The notes: generated by a model not told the origin, from the letters alone. Counted from the stretch's first letter, positions 25,777-35,046 are shown. The stretch is DNA of 41,469 nt from Inconstantimicrobium porci (GCF_009696465.1 NZ_VULX01000024.1:1-41469), one strand, 5' to 3'. A program made the numbers and translations.

Positions 25777-26943
25777 TTAAATATCCGTATTAACAAACCT
25801 CTCTATTCTTTTTAATGCTTCAAGTATATTCTCCATAGACGAAGCGTAACAAGCTCTAATATATCCTTCTCCGCATTTTCCAAATGCATTACCAGGTATT
25901 GCAAGAACTCTTTCTTGTTTTAAGAGTTTTTCACAGAATTCATCCGAACTTAATCCAGTCTTTTTTATACAAGGAAAAACGTAAAATGCACCCAAAGGTT
26001 CAAAACAGTCAAAACCTATTTTTCTAAATCCATCAACAAGTACTCTTCTTCTACGATTATACTCTTTAACCATTTCTTCCACATCACTGTCTGAATTTCT
26101 CATGGCTTCTATAGCTGCATACTGAGCAGTTGTAGGTGAACACATTATCGTATACTGATGTATCTTTTTCATCTGACTTATAAGCTTTTCATTACCACAG
26201 GCATATCCCAATCTCCAGCCAGTCATTGCATATGCTTTTGAAAATCCATTAATTACAATAGTCTTGTCCTTTATTTCAGGAAAACTTGCTATTGATACAT
26301 GTCTTTCTCCATATGATAGTTCTGCATAAATCTCATCCGATATAACAATAATATTTTTGTCCTTCAACACATCTACTATAGGTCTCAGTTCATCTCTAGT
26401 CATAATTGCTCCTGTTGGATTATTAGGAAATGGAATTATCACCACTTTAGTCTTATCAGTTATTACTTCTTCAAGAGCTTTTGCTGTAAGCTTGAAATTA
26501 TCTTCTTCTTTTAAATTTATGACCTTTGCAGTAGCTCCTGCAAATGCAGCACATCCCTGATATGCAACGAAACTTGGTTCTGGAACTATAACCTCATCAC
26601 CAGGACCAGCAACTGCTCTTATTGCTAAATCAATTCCTTCACTACCACCAACTGTTACAAGAATTTGATTATCTGGATTGTACTGAAGGTTTAATCTTCT
26701 ATTCAGATACTTTGCAATCTCGTGACGCAGTTCTAAAAACCCTGCATTTGACGAATAGTGTGTATGTCCCTGTTCAAGAGAATATATACCAGCCTCTCTT
26801 ACATTCCAAGGTGTAACAAAATCAGGCTCTCCAACACCAAGTGAGATGACATCATCCATCTCATTTACAAGATCAAAATACTTTCTAATTCCAGATGGTT
26901 TTATTTTCTTTACTTTATCTAAAATTAAATCTTCCACATTCAT
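25777..26943 (-). CDS. PLP-dependent aminotransferase, class I/II
   Basis: This 388-residue cytosolic enzyme is of the aspartate-aminotransferase fold, subgroup Igamma (PatA/AspC-like). Visible motifs are SLGVGEPDFVTP, HYSSNAGFLELR, PFPNNPTGAIM (substrate and PLP contacts), VISDEIYAELSY (Asp to pyridine N), the PLP lysine in NGFSKAYAMTGWRLGY, and the carboxylate-binding Arg in YIRACYASS. The start ATG overlaps the stop of the upstream Lrp gene by one base (TAATG), implying translational coupling. Expression should follow the T-box upstream. The amino donor cannot be read from the sequence. Confidence 0.88.
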   Translation of the reverse strand: MNVEDLILDKVKKIKPSGIRKYFDLVNEMDDVISLGVGEPDFVTPWNVREAGIYSLEQGHTHYSSNAGFLELRHEIAKYLNRRLNLQYNPDNQILVTVGGSEGIDLAIRAVAGPGDEVIVPEPSFVAYQGCAAFAGATAKVINLKEEDNFKLTAKALEEVITDKTKVVIIPFPNNPTGAIMTRDELRPIVDVLKDKNIIVISDEIYAELSYGERHVSIASFPEIKDKTIVINGFSKAYAMTGWRLGYACGNEKLISQMKKIHQYTIMCSPTTAQYAAIEAMRNSDSDVEEMVKEYNRRRRVLVDGFRKIGFDCFEPLGAFYVFPCIKKTGLSSDEFCEKLLKQERVLAIPGNAFGKCGEGYIRACYASSMENILEALKRIERFVNTDI

Positions 26944-27422
26944 TATATAAATACAGCCTCCCTGTCATCAATCTGTGGAGCTTTAAATATTGTTCCATGA
27001 TCTTTATATTTCTTCAAAACAAAATGAGTTGCTGTACTTAAAACATACTGCTGAACTGCAAGCTTTTCTGATACAAAAAGAGCTACTTCCTTCATTGTTT
27101 TACCTTCAACTATTACTGAAAGATCAAATCCTCCAGACATAAGATAGCATGCCTTAACCTGAGAAAATTTATATATTCTTTCTGCAACCTTGTCAAACCC
27201 TTCACCTCTCTGCGGAGTTACTTTTACTTCAATAAGTGCTGTTACAGTTTCTTTACCTGTATTTTCCCAGTTAATTAGCGTTGTATATCCTGCAATTATA
27301 CTTCTTTCTTCATAATCTCTTATAGCATCCCTTACTTCCTCAACTGTTTTTCCTGACATTGAAGCTATTTCAACGTCTGTATATCTGCTGTTCTTTTCAA
27401 GAATTTCAAGAATCTCATCCAT
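26943..27422 (-). CDS. Lrp/AsnC-family regulator
   Basis: This 159-residue regulator has an N-terminal winged helix (ILEKNSRYTDVEIASMSGKT) and a C-terminal RAM-like domain (TALIEVKVTPQRGEGFDKVA, then VKACYLMSGGFDLSVIVEG) that senses amino acids and forms oligomers. It is fused by overlap to an aminotransferase gene, a pairing seen in Firmicutes. The ATG follows GGAGGT. Control appears to be layered: tRNA sensing in the leader, then an amino-acid-responsive regulator in the same transcript. Confidence 0.87.
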   Translation of the reverse strand: MDEILEILEKNSRYTDVEIASMSGKTVEEVRDAIRDYEERSIIAGYTTLINWENTGKETVTALIEVKVTPQRGEGFDKVAERIYKFSQVKACYLMSGGFDLSVIVEGKTMKEVALFVSEKLAVQQYVLSTATHFVLKKYKDHGTIFKAPQIDDREAVFI

Positions 27423-27460
27423 AACAATACCTCCAAATTATTAATCAAAATAAATAATAT

Positions 27461-27764
27461 AAAAAAAGAAAACCTCATCCGAAGGGACGAAGGCTTTCCG
27501 TGGTACCACCCTAATAAGCAGTAATCTGCTTACTCTGTTCTGTTTAAATCCATAAGAAAAAACAGTTCCTCTGTAACGTGAGGACAACGTCATTATCTAC
27601 ATTAAGAATCATAAAAAATTCTCAGTTCTCAACATGCGATTCAGGGACTGCTTCCAAGAAACTTCATTTACTGAATTCACACCAACCTTCAGCTCTCTAA
27701 AAAAATTCATATCCTGTACTATTTCCCATCATTATCATTTATAATATATATTTTTTATATTCTT
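27461..27764 (-). promoter_or_regulatory. T-box riboswitch controlling lrp-aminotransferase
   Basis: On the reverse strand, Stem I shows the AGTA and GAA sides of the specifier loop (AATAGTACAGG near 27722-27712; CCCTGAATCGCATG near 27646-27633) and the conserved AGAGAGCTGAAGGTTGGTG. Next come the T-box AGGGTGGTACCACG (27512-27499) and a terminator stem CTTCGTCC/GGATGAGG followed by TTTTCTTTTTTT (to 27461). Uncharged tRNA should stabilise the antiterminator. The specifier reads CGC (Arg) if one base separates it from GAA and a purine follows; GCA (Ala) is the next option. The class is certain, the amino acid is not. Confidence 0.92.
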
Positions 27765-27771
27765 TAATAAC

Positions 27772-27800
27772 ATTATACTAATATAGCAACTTGTTTACAA
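27772..27800 (-). promoter_or_regulatory. Promoter of the T-box leader
   Basis: On the reverse strand TTGTAA (27800-27795), 17 nt, TATAAT (27777-27772): a good vegetative promoter. It places the transcript start near 27764, about 340 nt before the lrp start. Confidence 0.7.
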
Positions 27801-27924
27801 TATATTTATTAATTTTCATTCGATTTCACATAGATTTTGTTTATTATCAAGGTAAAATATTTTATCTTTAGTACTTATATAGTAAAAAACAGCCGTATCA
27901 TCAAAATACAACTGTCTTTCACAC

Positions 27925-28080
27925 TTATTGTCTATTTCTTTCCTGCTTTCTAGCCTTTCTACACTTTGCGCATCTAACAGGATCATTTTCGAATCCTTTT
28001 TCCTTATAGAATTCCTGTTCGCCTTCTGTAAAAACAAACTCTTCTCCACAGTCTTTACATACTATAGTTTTATCTGGCAT
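27925..28080 (-). CDS. Small zinc-ribbon protein (51 aa)
   Basis: This short gene starts at ATG 28080 with AGGAGG 8-9 nt upstream. The protein begins MPDKTIVCKDCGEEFVFTEG and ends with a basic tail. It has two metal-binding pairs, CKDC and CAKC, with FVFTEGEQEFY and GFENDPVRC between, which matches the small zinc-ribbon family widespread in clostridia (zf-trcl type). Its function is unknown. It lies 115 nt downstream of RNase J in the same direction. A longer overlapping frame on the same strand (27816-28049) is rejected in its favour. Confidence 0.85.
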   Translation of the reverse strand: MPDKTIVCKDCGEEFVFTEGEQEFYKEKGFENDPVRCAKCRKARKQERNRQ

Positions 28081-28195
28081 TTTATATTCCTCCTATTGTT
28101 AAAACAATAACTAACATTAAGTATTATTACACATTAACAAAAATATATTCATAATACCATTATTTTTCTTAATACTATTATCATATTCTTATATG

Positions 28196-29860
28196 TTATA
28201 TTTCCATAATAACAGGGAAAATGCTAGGTCTTCTTTTCGTCTTTTCATATATAAGTCTTTCAACAGACTGCTTGATATTAGCTTTTATCACATACCACTC
28301 GTATATATTCTTATTTAGACATGATTCTACCTGCTCAGAGCTTATATCCTTAATTTCCTGTATAAGTTCTTCTGATTCTTTTGCATATACAAATCCTCTT
28401 GTTATTATATCTGGACCTGCCATTATTTCATGTGAATCTGTTTCAATGGCAACAACTATTGTTATCATTCCATCTTGAGCAAGGTTTCTTCTGTCACGAA
28501 GCACAATATTTCCAACATCCCCCACTCCAATACCATCAACATAAACATTACCAGTACGTATTCTCTGTTCCTTTTTTGCACCATCCTCGGTAATTTTAAA
28601 TACATCCCCTGTCTGAAGAATAAAGATGTTGTTTCCATCAATCCCCAAAGATTTAGCCAAATCTTTATGGTGTTTCAAATGCCTATATTCACCATGTACT
28701 GGTACAAAATACTTTTCACGAGCAAGAGTATGTATAAGCTTTAATTCTTCCCTATATGCATGACCTGAAACATGAACATCTTCCAAATCTTCATATATTA
28801 CATTAGCACCTTGTTTAAATAGTTCATTTATTACCTTAGAAACCATCTTGCCATTACCAGGTATAGGTGAAGCCGAAATTATATACATATCATTCTTTTC
28901 AACTTTAATCTTTCTATGAGTTGAAAAGGCTATCCTTGCAAGTGCGGCCATAGGCTCACCCTGACTTCCTGTTGTAATTATAGTAATCTTATTATTTTCA
29001 TATTTATCAATATCATCAAGTGATACAGTAAAACCATCAGGAATATGCAGATATCCAAGATCTTTTGCCACTTCTGATATTCTCTCCATGCTCCTGCCAC
29101 TGAAAACTATTTTTCTGCCATAATTAACAGATGCATCAATTATCTGCTGCATCCTGTGAATATTAGATGCAAATGTTGCAACTATAATTCTCCCTTTAAC
29201 ATTATTAAAAATCCGCATAAAAGTCTCACCAATAGATTTCTCAGAAATTGTGTGTCCTTTCCTTTCAACATTAGTACTGTCAGCCATTAAAAGAAGGATT
29301 CCTTCTTTGCCTAATTCTCCAATTCTCTGTAGATCCATAATACGTCCATCTATAGGTGTATAATCAATTTTAAAATCGCCAGTATGAAGAATTATACCAA
29401 GTGGTGTATGTATTGCAAGTGAACATGCCCCTGCTATACTATGTGTGGCTCGTATAAATTCAACTTTTATTTTACCTATATCCACAATTTCTCCGTCCTC
29501 AACTATATTCAGTGTACAATCATTTAACATATCATGTTCAATAAGTTTTGCCTTAACAAGCCCAATAGTTAGTGATGTTCCATATATAGGTACATTCAGC
29601 TGTTTTAAAATATACGGAAGAGCTCCAATATGATCTTCATGTCCATGGGTCAGAAAGATACCTTTAACTTTTTTAGAATTGGTAAGAAGATATGATATAT
29701 CAGGTATAATTAGATCTACTCCATACATATCTGTATCTGGAAATGCTGCACCACAATCAACAACTATTATTTCATTATTATATTCAAATGCTGTTATATT
29801 TTTTCCTATTTCATCAAGTCCACCTAAAGGTATTACTTTAATGCTATTAACTTTTGACAA
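28196..29860 (-). CDS. rnj: Ribonuclease J (mRNA and rRNA processing nuclease)
   Basis: This 554-residue metallo-beta-lactamase/beta-CASP nuclease has 5'-3' exo- and endonuclease activity. Motifs: IIVVDCGAAFPD, the zinc motif LTHGHEDHIGA (about residues 73-83), TGDFKIDYTP, beta-CASP MADSTNVERKG, and PVHGEYRHLKHHK. A C-terminal domain ends KRRPSIFPVIMEI. The start is TTG with AGAGGAGTGA upstream. The length matches clostridial RNase J. It is a housekeeping gene with no lesions. Confidence 0.95.
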   Translation of the reverse strand: MSKVNSIKVIPLGGLDEIGKNITAFEYNNEIIVVDCGAAFPDTDMYGVDLIIPDISYLLTNSKKVKGIFLTHGHEDHIGALPYILKQLNVPIYGTSLTIGLVKAKLIEHDMLNDCTLNIVEDGEIVDIGKIKVEFIRATHSIAGACSLAIHTPLGIILHTGDFKIDYTPIDGRIMDLQRIGELGKEGILLLMADSTNVERKGHTISEKSIGETFMRIFNNVKGRIIVATFASNIHRMQQIIDASVNYGRKIVFSGRSMERISEVAKDLGYLHIPDGFTVSLDDIDKYENNKITIITTGSQGEPMAALARIAFSTHRKIKVEKNDMYIISASPIPGNGKMVSKVINELFKQGANVIYEDLEDVHVSGHAYREELKLIHTLAREKYFVPVHGEYRHLKHHKDLAKSLGIDGNNIFILQTGDVFKITEDGAKKEQRIRTGNVYVDGIGVGDVGNIVLRDRRNLAQDGMITIVVAIETDSHEIMAGPDIITRGFVYAKESEELIQEIKDISSEQVESCLNKNIYEWYVIKANIKQSVERLIYEKTKRRPSIFPVIMEI

Positions 29861-29931
29861 GAAATTTCACTCCTCTTTTATGCATGTTATTTATTTTATT
29901 TTGCGTAATATATAAAGTTTTAATTCAAAAA

Positions 29932-29975
29932 AATAATGCTGCCAACACATTTTAAAACGTCTTGACAGCATTATT
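29932..29975 (-). terminator. Terminator of the YczE/YitT-like gene
   Basis: AATAATGCTG (29932-29941) pairs perfectly with CAGCATTATT (29966-29975), extended by CAA/TTG across a short bulge. On the reverse strand TTTTTTG follows. Confidence 0.8.
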
Positions 29976-30013
29976 ATTAATAAACACTTACTTTATGTAT
30001 GAAGTAAAATTCA

Positions 30014-30631
30014 CTAATCTTGCTTTATTAAATTGTCGTATAATCTTGTTGTATACTTTAACATTACCTGAATTATAGGCCCTATACAGAAAATAACAAT
30101 CACTGTTCCAATCCCTATTTTCTGTCCCAAAAGAAGGGCAAGTACAACTCCCAATCCTTCCATAAGCATCTTTGCAGCTCCAACTGGTATATGGAAAAAT
30201 TCCTGTATCGACAACATAAAATGATCCAGTGATCCTACTGGAAATTTTGCTAATATGTATATAGACACCCCTATTGAAATTACTATTATACCAACCATAA
30301 ATACTAAAAATTTATTTAAAAAAACATCCCCATGCATTTTCGGAAGTACAGCCATCCACATATCAATAAAAATACCTTGAACAAAACATGTAATTATACA
30401 AGTATACTGTGGGAATCTTTTATTCATAATACCTGATACAGTTATAAGAATAACGGCCACTATATTAAGCCATGTCCCAATGGTTAATCCAAAATGACTA
30501 CTCAGACCTACATTAACAAGATCCCATCCCCCTGCGCCGAAATTAGAAATAAGAGTTAGTGATATTCCTAGTGTCTGAATAACTAATCCCACTAAAAAAA
30601 ATAATGACCTGACTGTTTTTTCTCTTTTCAT
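30014..30631 (-). CDS. YczE/YyaS/YitT-family membrane protein
   Basis: This 205-residue integral membrane protein has about five hydrophobic segments (LFFLVGLVIQTLGISLTLIS; WLNIVAVILITVSG; a segment around FLVFMVGIIVISIGVSIY). The N-terminal GAGGWDLVNVGLS and PVGSLDHFMLSI are typical of the family. The molecular function is unknown; some members are linked to membrane transport or surfactin production. I choose ATG 30631 (MKREKTV): AAGGTGG lies just upstream, and an earlier in-frame GTG overlaps that site. It is monocistronic. Confidence 0.82.
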   Translation of the reverse strand: MKREKTVRSLFFLVGLVIQTLGISLTLISNFGAGGWDLVNVGLSSHFGLTIGTWLNIVAVILITVSGIMNKRFPQYTCIITCFVQGIFIDMWMAVLPKMHGDVFLNKFLVFMVGIIVISIGVSIYILAKFPVGSLDHFMLSIQEFFHIPVGAAKMLMEGLGVVLALLLGQKIGIGTVIVIFCIGPIIQVMLKYTTRLYDNLIKQD

Positions 30632-30789
30632 AAAATCCACCTTTACTTATTTTTAATCACCATGTTATTCTAACACATATTTATATATGTTAAAATAGAC
30701 AATATCTAGTTGAATCCGTTTCTATGATTTCTTTATCCTTAATTTATATTAGTATTCTTCAAAATAAAATTAGCCTTATTACTAAGAAT

Positions 30790-30834
30790 AAAGTCTTAAT
30801 ATAAACAGCTTACAACCGTTTATACCAAGACTTT
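30790..30834 (-). terminator. Hairpin after the aldose epimerase remnant
   Basis: AAAGTCTT (30790-30797) pairs with AAGACTTT (30827-30834), and ATAAAC (30801-30806) with GTTTAT (30818-30823). The reverse strand continues ATTCTTAG, a poor T-run; the forward side is slightly better. Confidence 0.55.
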
Positions 30835-30853
30835 TTAAACACTCCAAATATTA

Positions 30854-31628
30854 TTACTTAACTATATCAAATTTATATTCTGTTACGTGATAATACTTTT
30901 CACCAGGTCTTAAAATGGATTCTTCTAAGAATACCTGATTCCTTCCAATCGGAGGCTTTTGAGTTTCAAAACATATGCCATATCTTACTCTCTCCGGTTG
31001 TCCATCATATAAAATAGGTCCATTAGCATAATTCATAGAATAGATTACGACATGTTTTTGTGTAGTAGCTATCTTCATACTTCTTCCTGACTCCTCATCT
31101 TTTATATACACATAATAGTCTTTCTTCTTATTTAAATTCCATAAATGATCATATCCGTTACCAATCTTTAAGTAAATATAACTTCTACTTTCAAATTTCC
31201 TGGGTAATTCTCATCGCCATCTGGACTAACTGCCGTACATACCAGCGAAATGCTTTTCTCATCTTCAACTACATTTACATCCCATATCTTTCTGTTAAAA
31301 CCCTTCTCTCCACCTTGTCCACTATGAAGTTCATAGTTTAATGCCAAATCATAATCTACACCTTCAATGGTTATTTTCCCTTCACAAATTCTGCCAGCTG
31401 TTCTTCCTAGAAGAGCACCCATATATGATGGATTTTTACATATGTCTTCATATCTTTACATGCAAGAAGAATATTTTCAATATTACCCTCTCTATCTGGT
31501 GCCATAATTTTGGTCATTGTACAGCCAAGGTTTAATATTTCAATGGAATATCCATTGTTATTTTCACAAGCATATGCAACTACTTTTTTACCCCCCAGCT
31601 CAAATAACTCCCTTTTACTAAATCTCAA
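30854..31628 (-). pseudogene. Aldose 1-epimerase (galactose mutarotase), broken
   Basis: Three frames together give the start and end of a galM product. The start is best at TTG 31628 (LRFSKRELFELGGKKV), with GGTGAT upstream. Near 31435 one A is missing from GTAAAAATCC, so KTYVKNPSYMGALLGRTAG is split across frames. After NYPGNLKVEVI (near 31175) the sequence jumps to YLKIGNGYDHLWNLN in another frame, so about 120 central residues are gone, including the catalytic LTNHSYFNL region. The C-terminal part (RSMKIATTQKHVVIYSMNYA) remains. The product would have made mutarotation of glucose or galactose possible. It is clearly non-functional. Confidence 0.85.
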
Positions 31629-31814
31629 ATTTATCACCCACAGCATAATTAACGTTTACACATACAGTTTATCATACCTTTAGCTGTCTCACCATAAATA
31701 TAGTATACAAAAACATATAATTAATGTTTGAAAGCATATAAATTAATACTTAATAACCCGTTATATATTTTTCAAGTATTCTTTGATATACTTTAATAAA
31801 GGAAGTGTAATAAT

Positions 31815-32486
31815 ATGTATGATGTTTTTAAATCAGACGAAAATTTATTTAATAATAGCATGACTTTCTTTATTGAAACTAACGATCTTAAACATATACT
31901 TGAAGCCTTAGAAAAAAAGCATTTTTATGAGGCTCAAGATAAAATAGATATTTCTACAAAAAAGAATGATCTCCTTATATGGAATGCCATCTACTGTAGA
32001 GAAGTAATTAATAAAGGAATTTCAAAAAGCTATCTTCACACAATTTATAATAAGTTCTATAATATGATTCTTAACTGTTCAAAACTTGAACAATTGCAAA
32101 ATACTGAAATACAGCTCGTAAGTTCTTATCTAAATGTTCTTATAAATGATATGGAGGTAACAGAGAATTTTATGATAAATAAAATGCTTCAATATCTTCA
32201 TCTTCATATAGAAGAACATGTATCAGTGGAAAGAATAGCTCATGATCTAAATATTTCTGAAGGATATGCTTGCAGTTGTTTTAAAAAAAACATGGGCATT
32301 TCCCTTATGAAGTATGCTAAAAAGATAAAAATAGACAGAGCGAAGAAGCTACTGATTACTACAAATAAAAGTATGCTCGAATTATCAGTGATCTTAGGTT
32401 TCTATGATCAGAGCCATTTTACAAAAACTTTTAAATCATTTGTTGGACTTTCTCCTACCGAATATAGGAACAAAAATTATTTCTAA
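31815..32486 (+). CDS. AraC-family regulator
   Basis: This 223-residue protein has a C-terminal AraC DNA-binding domain (about residues 125-220): VSVERIAHDLNISEGYACS as the first helix-turn-helix, and MLELSVILGFYDQSHFTKTF then VGLSPTEYRNK as the second with the family signature. The N-terminal ~115 residues are not a recognised sugar-binding cupin; they are mainly helical with no cysteines at metal-like spacing. The ATG follows AAAGGAAGTG. It is divergent from the broken mutarotase gene, perhaps its former activator. The target is unknown. Confidence 0.8.
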   Translation: MYDVFKSDENLFNNSMTFFIETNDLKHILEALEKKHFYEAQDKIDISTKKNDLLIWNAIYCREVINKGISKSYLHTIYNKFYNMILNCSKLEQLQNTEIQLVSSYLNVLINDMEVTENFMINKMLQYLHLHIEEHVSVERIAHDLNISEGYACSCFKKNMGISLMKYAKKIKIDRAKKLLITTNKSMLELSVILGFYDQSHFTKTFKSFVGLSPTEYRNKNYF

Positions 32487-32595
32487 TAACAACACATAGT
32501 TTTCATAACTACGTATTGCATTTTAGTTAACTCCATGATATTATGTATATATTAAAATTGTTAATTTATTGCTTTGTAGCATAAGGGGTGTTTTT

Positions 32596-33453
32596 ATGGA
32601 AAAAATAGCTTTAATTACAGATAGTACAGGCGGAATACCTAAAGAATATATAAATAAATTTAACATCAACTTAGTAAACCTTAAAGTAATCTATCAAGAT
32701 AAAGAATACATTGAAGGCGTTACTATAACAGCCAAAGAAGTATATGACAGACTTGACAAGGAGGTACCAACAACTTCTATGCCTTCTGTATCAGATGTAT
32801 GTAATCTTTATGAAAAATTGATAGCTGAAGGATATACTCACGCGATTGTTGTTACAATATCTTCTGGTCTTTCTGGAACAATAAATAGTTTCAGACTTGC
32901 AGCTTCACAGTATGAAGATAAAATAAACTCCTTCGTTTTTGATAGTAAGAGTATCTCAATGGGTTCTGGTGCTTTAATAGTTGAAGCTGGTAGAATGCTT
33001 CAAGCTGGCAAAGATTTTGACTATATCTGCAATAAGATTGTTGAAATAAGAGAAAATACAGATTTATATTTCTCTGTTGAAACATTATCATATCTAATAA
33101 AAGGAGGAAGGATAGGCAAAGTCGCTGGTGGAATTGGTGAAATGCTTAACTTAAAGCCTATAATTACGATGGATAATGTTGATGGTAAATATACAACTGT
33201 TACTAAAGTAAGAGGATCTAAACAGTCATTTCACAAACTTGTAAAACTTGCTGAGGAATCACTTTCAAGATTTAAATGCAGAGTTGTTATTGCTACTGGC
33301 AACATGTACGATGAAGTTCAAAAGCTTCAGGATGCTATAAAAGACAATGAAAACCTAGTTTCTCTTCATAATGTAATACTTTCACCAGTAGCAGGAATAC
33401 ATTCAGGTCCTAAACTATTAGGAATAATAATATTCCCTTATTATGAATATTAA
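32596..33453 (+). CDS. DegV-family fatty-acid-binding protein
   Basis: This 285-residue protein binds fatty acids; in Firmicutes, DegV/FakB proteins present fatty acids to the kinase FakA. Motifs: ALITDSTGGIP at the start, PTTSMPSVSD, VVTISSGLSGTINSF, FDSKSISMGSG, LSYLIKGGRIGK, LNLKPIITM and AGIHSGPKLLG near the C-terminus. I choose ATG 32596 (MEKIALITDS) with AAGGGGTG 5 nt upstream, instead of an in-frame TTG nine codons earlier. It is followed by a strong bidirectional terminator shared with catalase. Confidence 0.9.
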   Translation: MEKIALITDSTGGIPKEYINKFNINLVNLKVIYQDKEYIEGVTITAKEVYDRLDKEVPTTSMPSVSDVCNLYEKLIAEGYTHAIVVTISSGLSGTINSFRLAASQYEDKINSFVFDSKSISMGSGALIVEAGRMLQAGKDFDYICNKIVEIRENTDLYFSVETLSYLIKGGRIGKVAGGIGEMLNLKPIITMDNVDGKYTTVTKVRGSKQSFHKLVKLAEESLSRFKCRVVIATGNMYDEVQKLQDAIKDNENLVSLHNVILSPVAGIHSGPKLLGIIIFPYYEY

Positions 33454-33475
33454 AAATTCTTTATTACTAAATTAC

Positions 33476-33510
33476 AAAAGAGCATATCTGAAGACATGAT
33501 ATGCTCTTTT
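33476..33510. terminator. Bidirectional terminator between degV and catalase
   Basis: AAAAGAGCATATC (33476-33488) pairs perfectly with GATATGCTCTTTT (33498-33510). A and T runs on the two sides allow function in both directions. Confidence 0.88.
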
Positions 33511-33535
33511 CAAGTTAATGTATATATTTTATAAT

Positions 33536-34972
33536 CTATATTTTTAATCTTTCTTTCAGTTTATCTGCAAATTCCTTGTCAGCCTTACAGAAATTATCAA
33601 TAACTTTTAATTGAATCTTTTTATCCACACACCACATATCGTTAGCCATATTATCAATAAGATTACAATAATCTTTTCTGTTTAATTTTCGTATACGCTG
33701 ACCTGCCTGTTTAAAATCATCAGCTTTATCTATAGACTCTTTCTCTATAATTGCATTTAATCTAATGTTATATTCATTACCCTTATAATGTACCTTAGGT
33801 TTATTGCAGTTTAAACTGTTATTCTTGTAATTTGTGTAGCCACCTTTATAATGATATCTCATAGGTCCATCTTGAGTATTATTATTAACGTCTGCTAAGG
33901 GCCTGTTAACTGGAAGCTGCTCAAAATTAGGACCTATTCTATGTCTTTGAGTATCTTTATATGAAAATCCTCTTCCCTGAAGCAGTTTATCATTTGAAAA
34001 CTCTGTCCCTGGAATAAGATTAGCAGGGCTGAATGCCAACTGTTCTATTTCACCAAAGAAATTTTTAGGATTTTCATTTAATGTCATTTTACCAATTCTT
34101 ACGAAGGGTATAAGTTCCTTTGGCCAATCTTTAGTTGCATCAAGAGGATTAAAATCGAATTTATTTATATCACATTCATCAATTATCTGAACCTCAAGAT
34201 AATAAATTACTTTACCGCCTTTTTTAATGCAGTTATACAAATCTTTTACTGCCACATCAGGGTCTATTCCTGCCAACATCTCTGCTTCATGCCGATCAAT
34301 AGTCTTTACACCAAGCTCAGGCATCCAGTGATATTTAATAAACACTCTCTTTCCCTCTTCATTAACCCATACAAATGTATTAACGCTAAATCCTTCGATA
34401 GTTCTAAAGCTTTTTATAGTTCCCAAATCTGTAAATACAAATGTAATCATATTTGTTGTTTCGGGATTATTAGCAACAAAGTCCCAAAATCTATTCTTAT
34501 CTGGAACATTATTGCATGGTGATGGCTTAAATGCATGGATAAGATCTGGGAACTTTTTTGAATCCCTTATAAAAAATATAGGAATATGATTTCCCACTAT
34601 ATCCAGATTCCCCTCTTTAGTATAAAACTTTGTGGCAAATCCTCTTGGATCTCTTGCGGTATCAGCTGACCCTCTAAATCCTATAACTGTTGAAAATCTT
34701 ACGATTACAGGAGTCTTTTCCCCTACTTCTGTAAAAAGTTTAGCCTTTGTATATTTTTTCATACACTTTGTTAATTCAAAATACCCCTTAGCACCACTGC
34801 CTTTAGCATGCACTACTCTTTCGGGTATTCTTTCTCTATCAAAACTTGCCAGCTTATCTAAAAGATAAGAATCATTTAATAACGCGGGGCCATTATTACC
34901 CACTGTTAATGTATTTTCATCGTCATCAATAGGATTGCCTACATTATTTGTTAGCTTTTCATCATCACTCAT
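33536..34972 (-). CDS. katA: Haem catalase (monofunctional, small-subunit type)
   Basis: This 478-residue enzyme degrades hydrogen peroxide. Catalytic His is in RVVHAKGSGAKGYFE (about residue 55), Asn in DIVGNHIPIFFIRD, and the haem-ligand Tyr in GRGFSYKDTQRHRIGPNFEQ. Family block RFSTVIGFRGSADTARDPRG is intact, and the length fits clade 3 catalases. The ATG follows TGGAGG. Catalase is not universal in clostridia; with the superoxide reductase it gives a two-step route from superoxide to water. A near-palindrome TTATGAAATTATAA at 35020-35033 upstream could be a PerR-type site. Confidence 0.94.
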   Translation of the reverse strand: MSDDEKLTNNVGNPIDDDENTLTVGNNGPALLNDSYLLDKLASFDRERIPERVVHAKGSGAKGYFELTKCMKKYTKAKLFTEVGEKTPVIVRFSTVIGFRGSADTARDPRGFATKFYTKEGNLDIVGNHIPIFFIRDSKKFPDLIHAFKPSPCNNVPDKNRFWDFVANNPETTNMITFVFTDLGTIKSFRTIEGFSVNTFVWVNEEGKRVFIKYHWMPELGVKTIDRHEAEMLAGIDPDVAVKDLYNCIKKGGKVIYYLEVQIIDECDINKFDFNPLDATKDWPKELIPFVRIGKMTLNENPKNFFGEIEQLAFSPANLIPGTEFSNDKLLQGRGFSYKDTQRHRIGPNFEQLPVNRPLADVNNNTQDGPMRYHYKGGYTNYKNNSLNCNKPKVHYKGNEYNIRLNAIIEKESIDKADDFKQAGQRIRKLNRKDYCNLIDNMANDMWCVDKKIQLKVIDNFCKADKEFADKLKERLKI

Positions 34973-35046
34973 AGTTCCTCCATAATATAATCATATTACC
35001 TACAACAATTATATGATAATTATGAAATTATAATGCACAAAGATTA

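Noticed and set aside
27816-28049. 77-codon reverse-strand frame overlapping the zinc-ribbon gene
   Set aside because: It has no ribosome binding site and no recognisable motifs, while the overlapping 27925-28080 frame has AGGAGG and conserved CxxC pairs.
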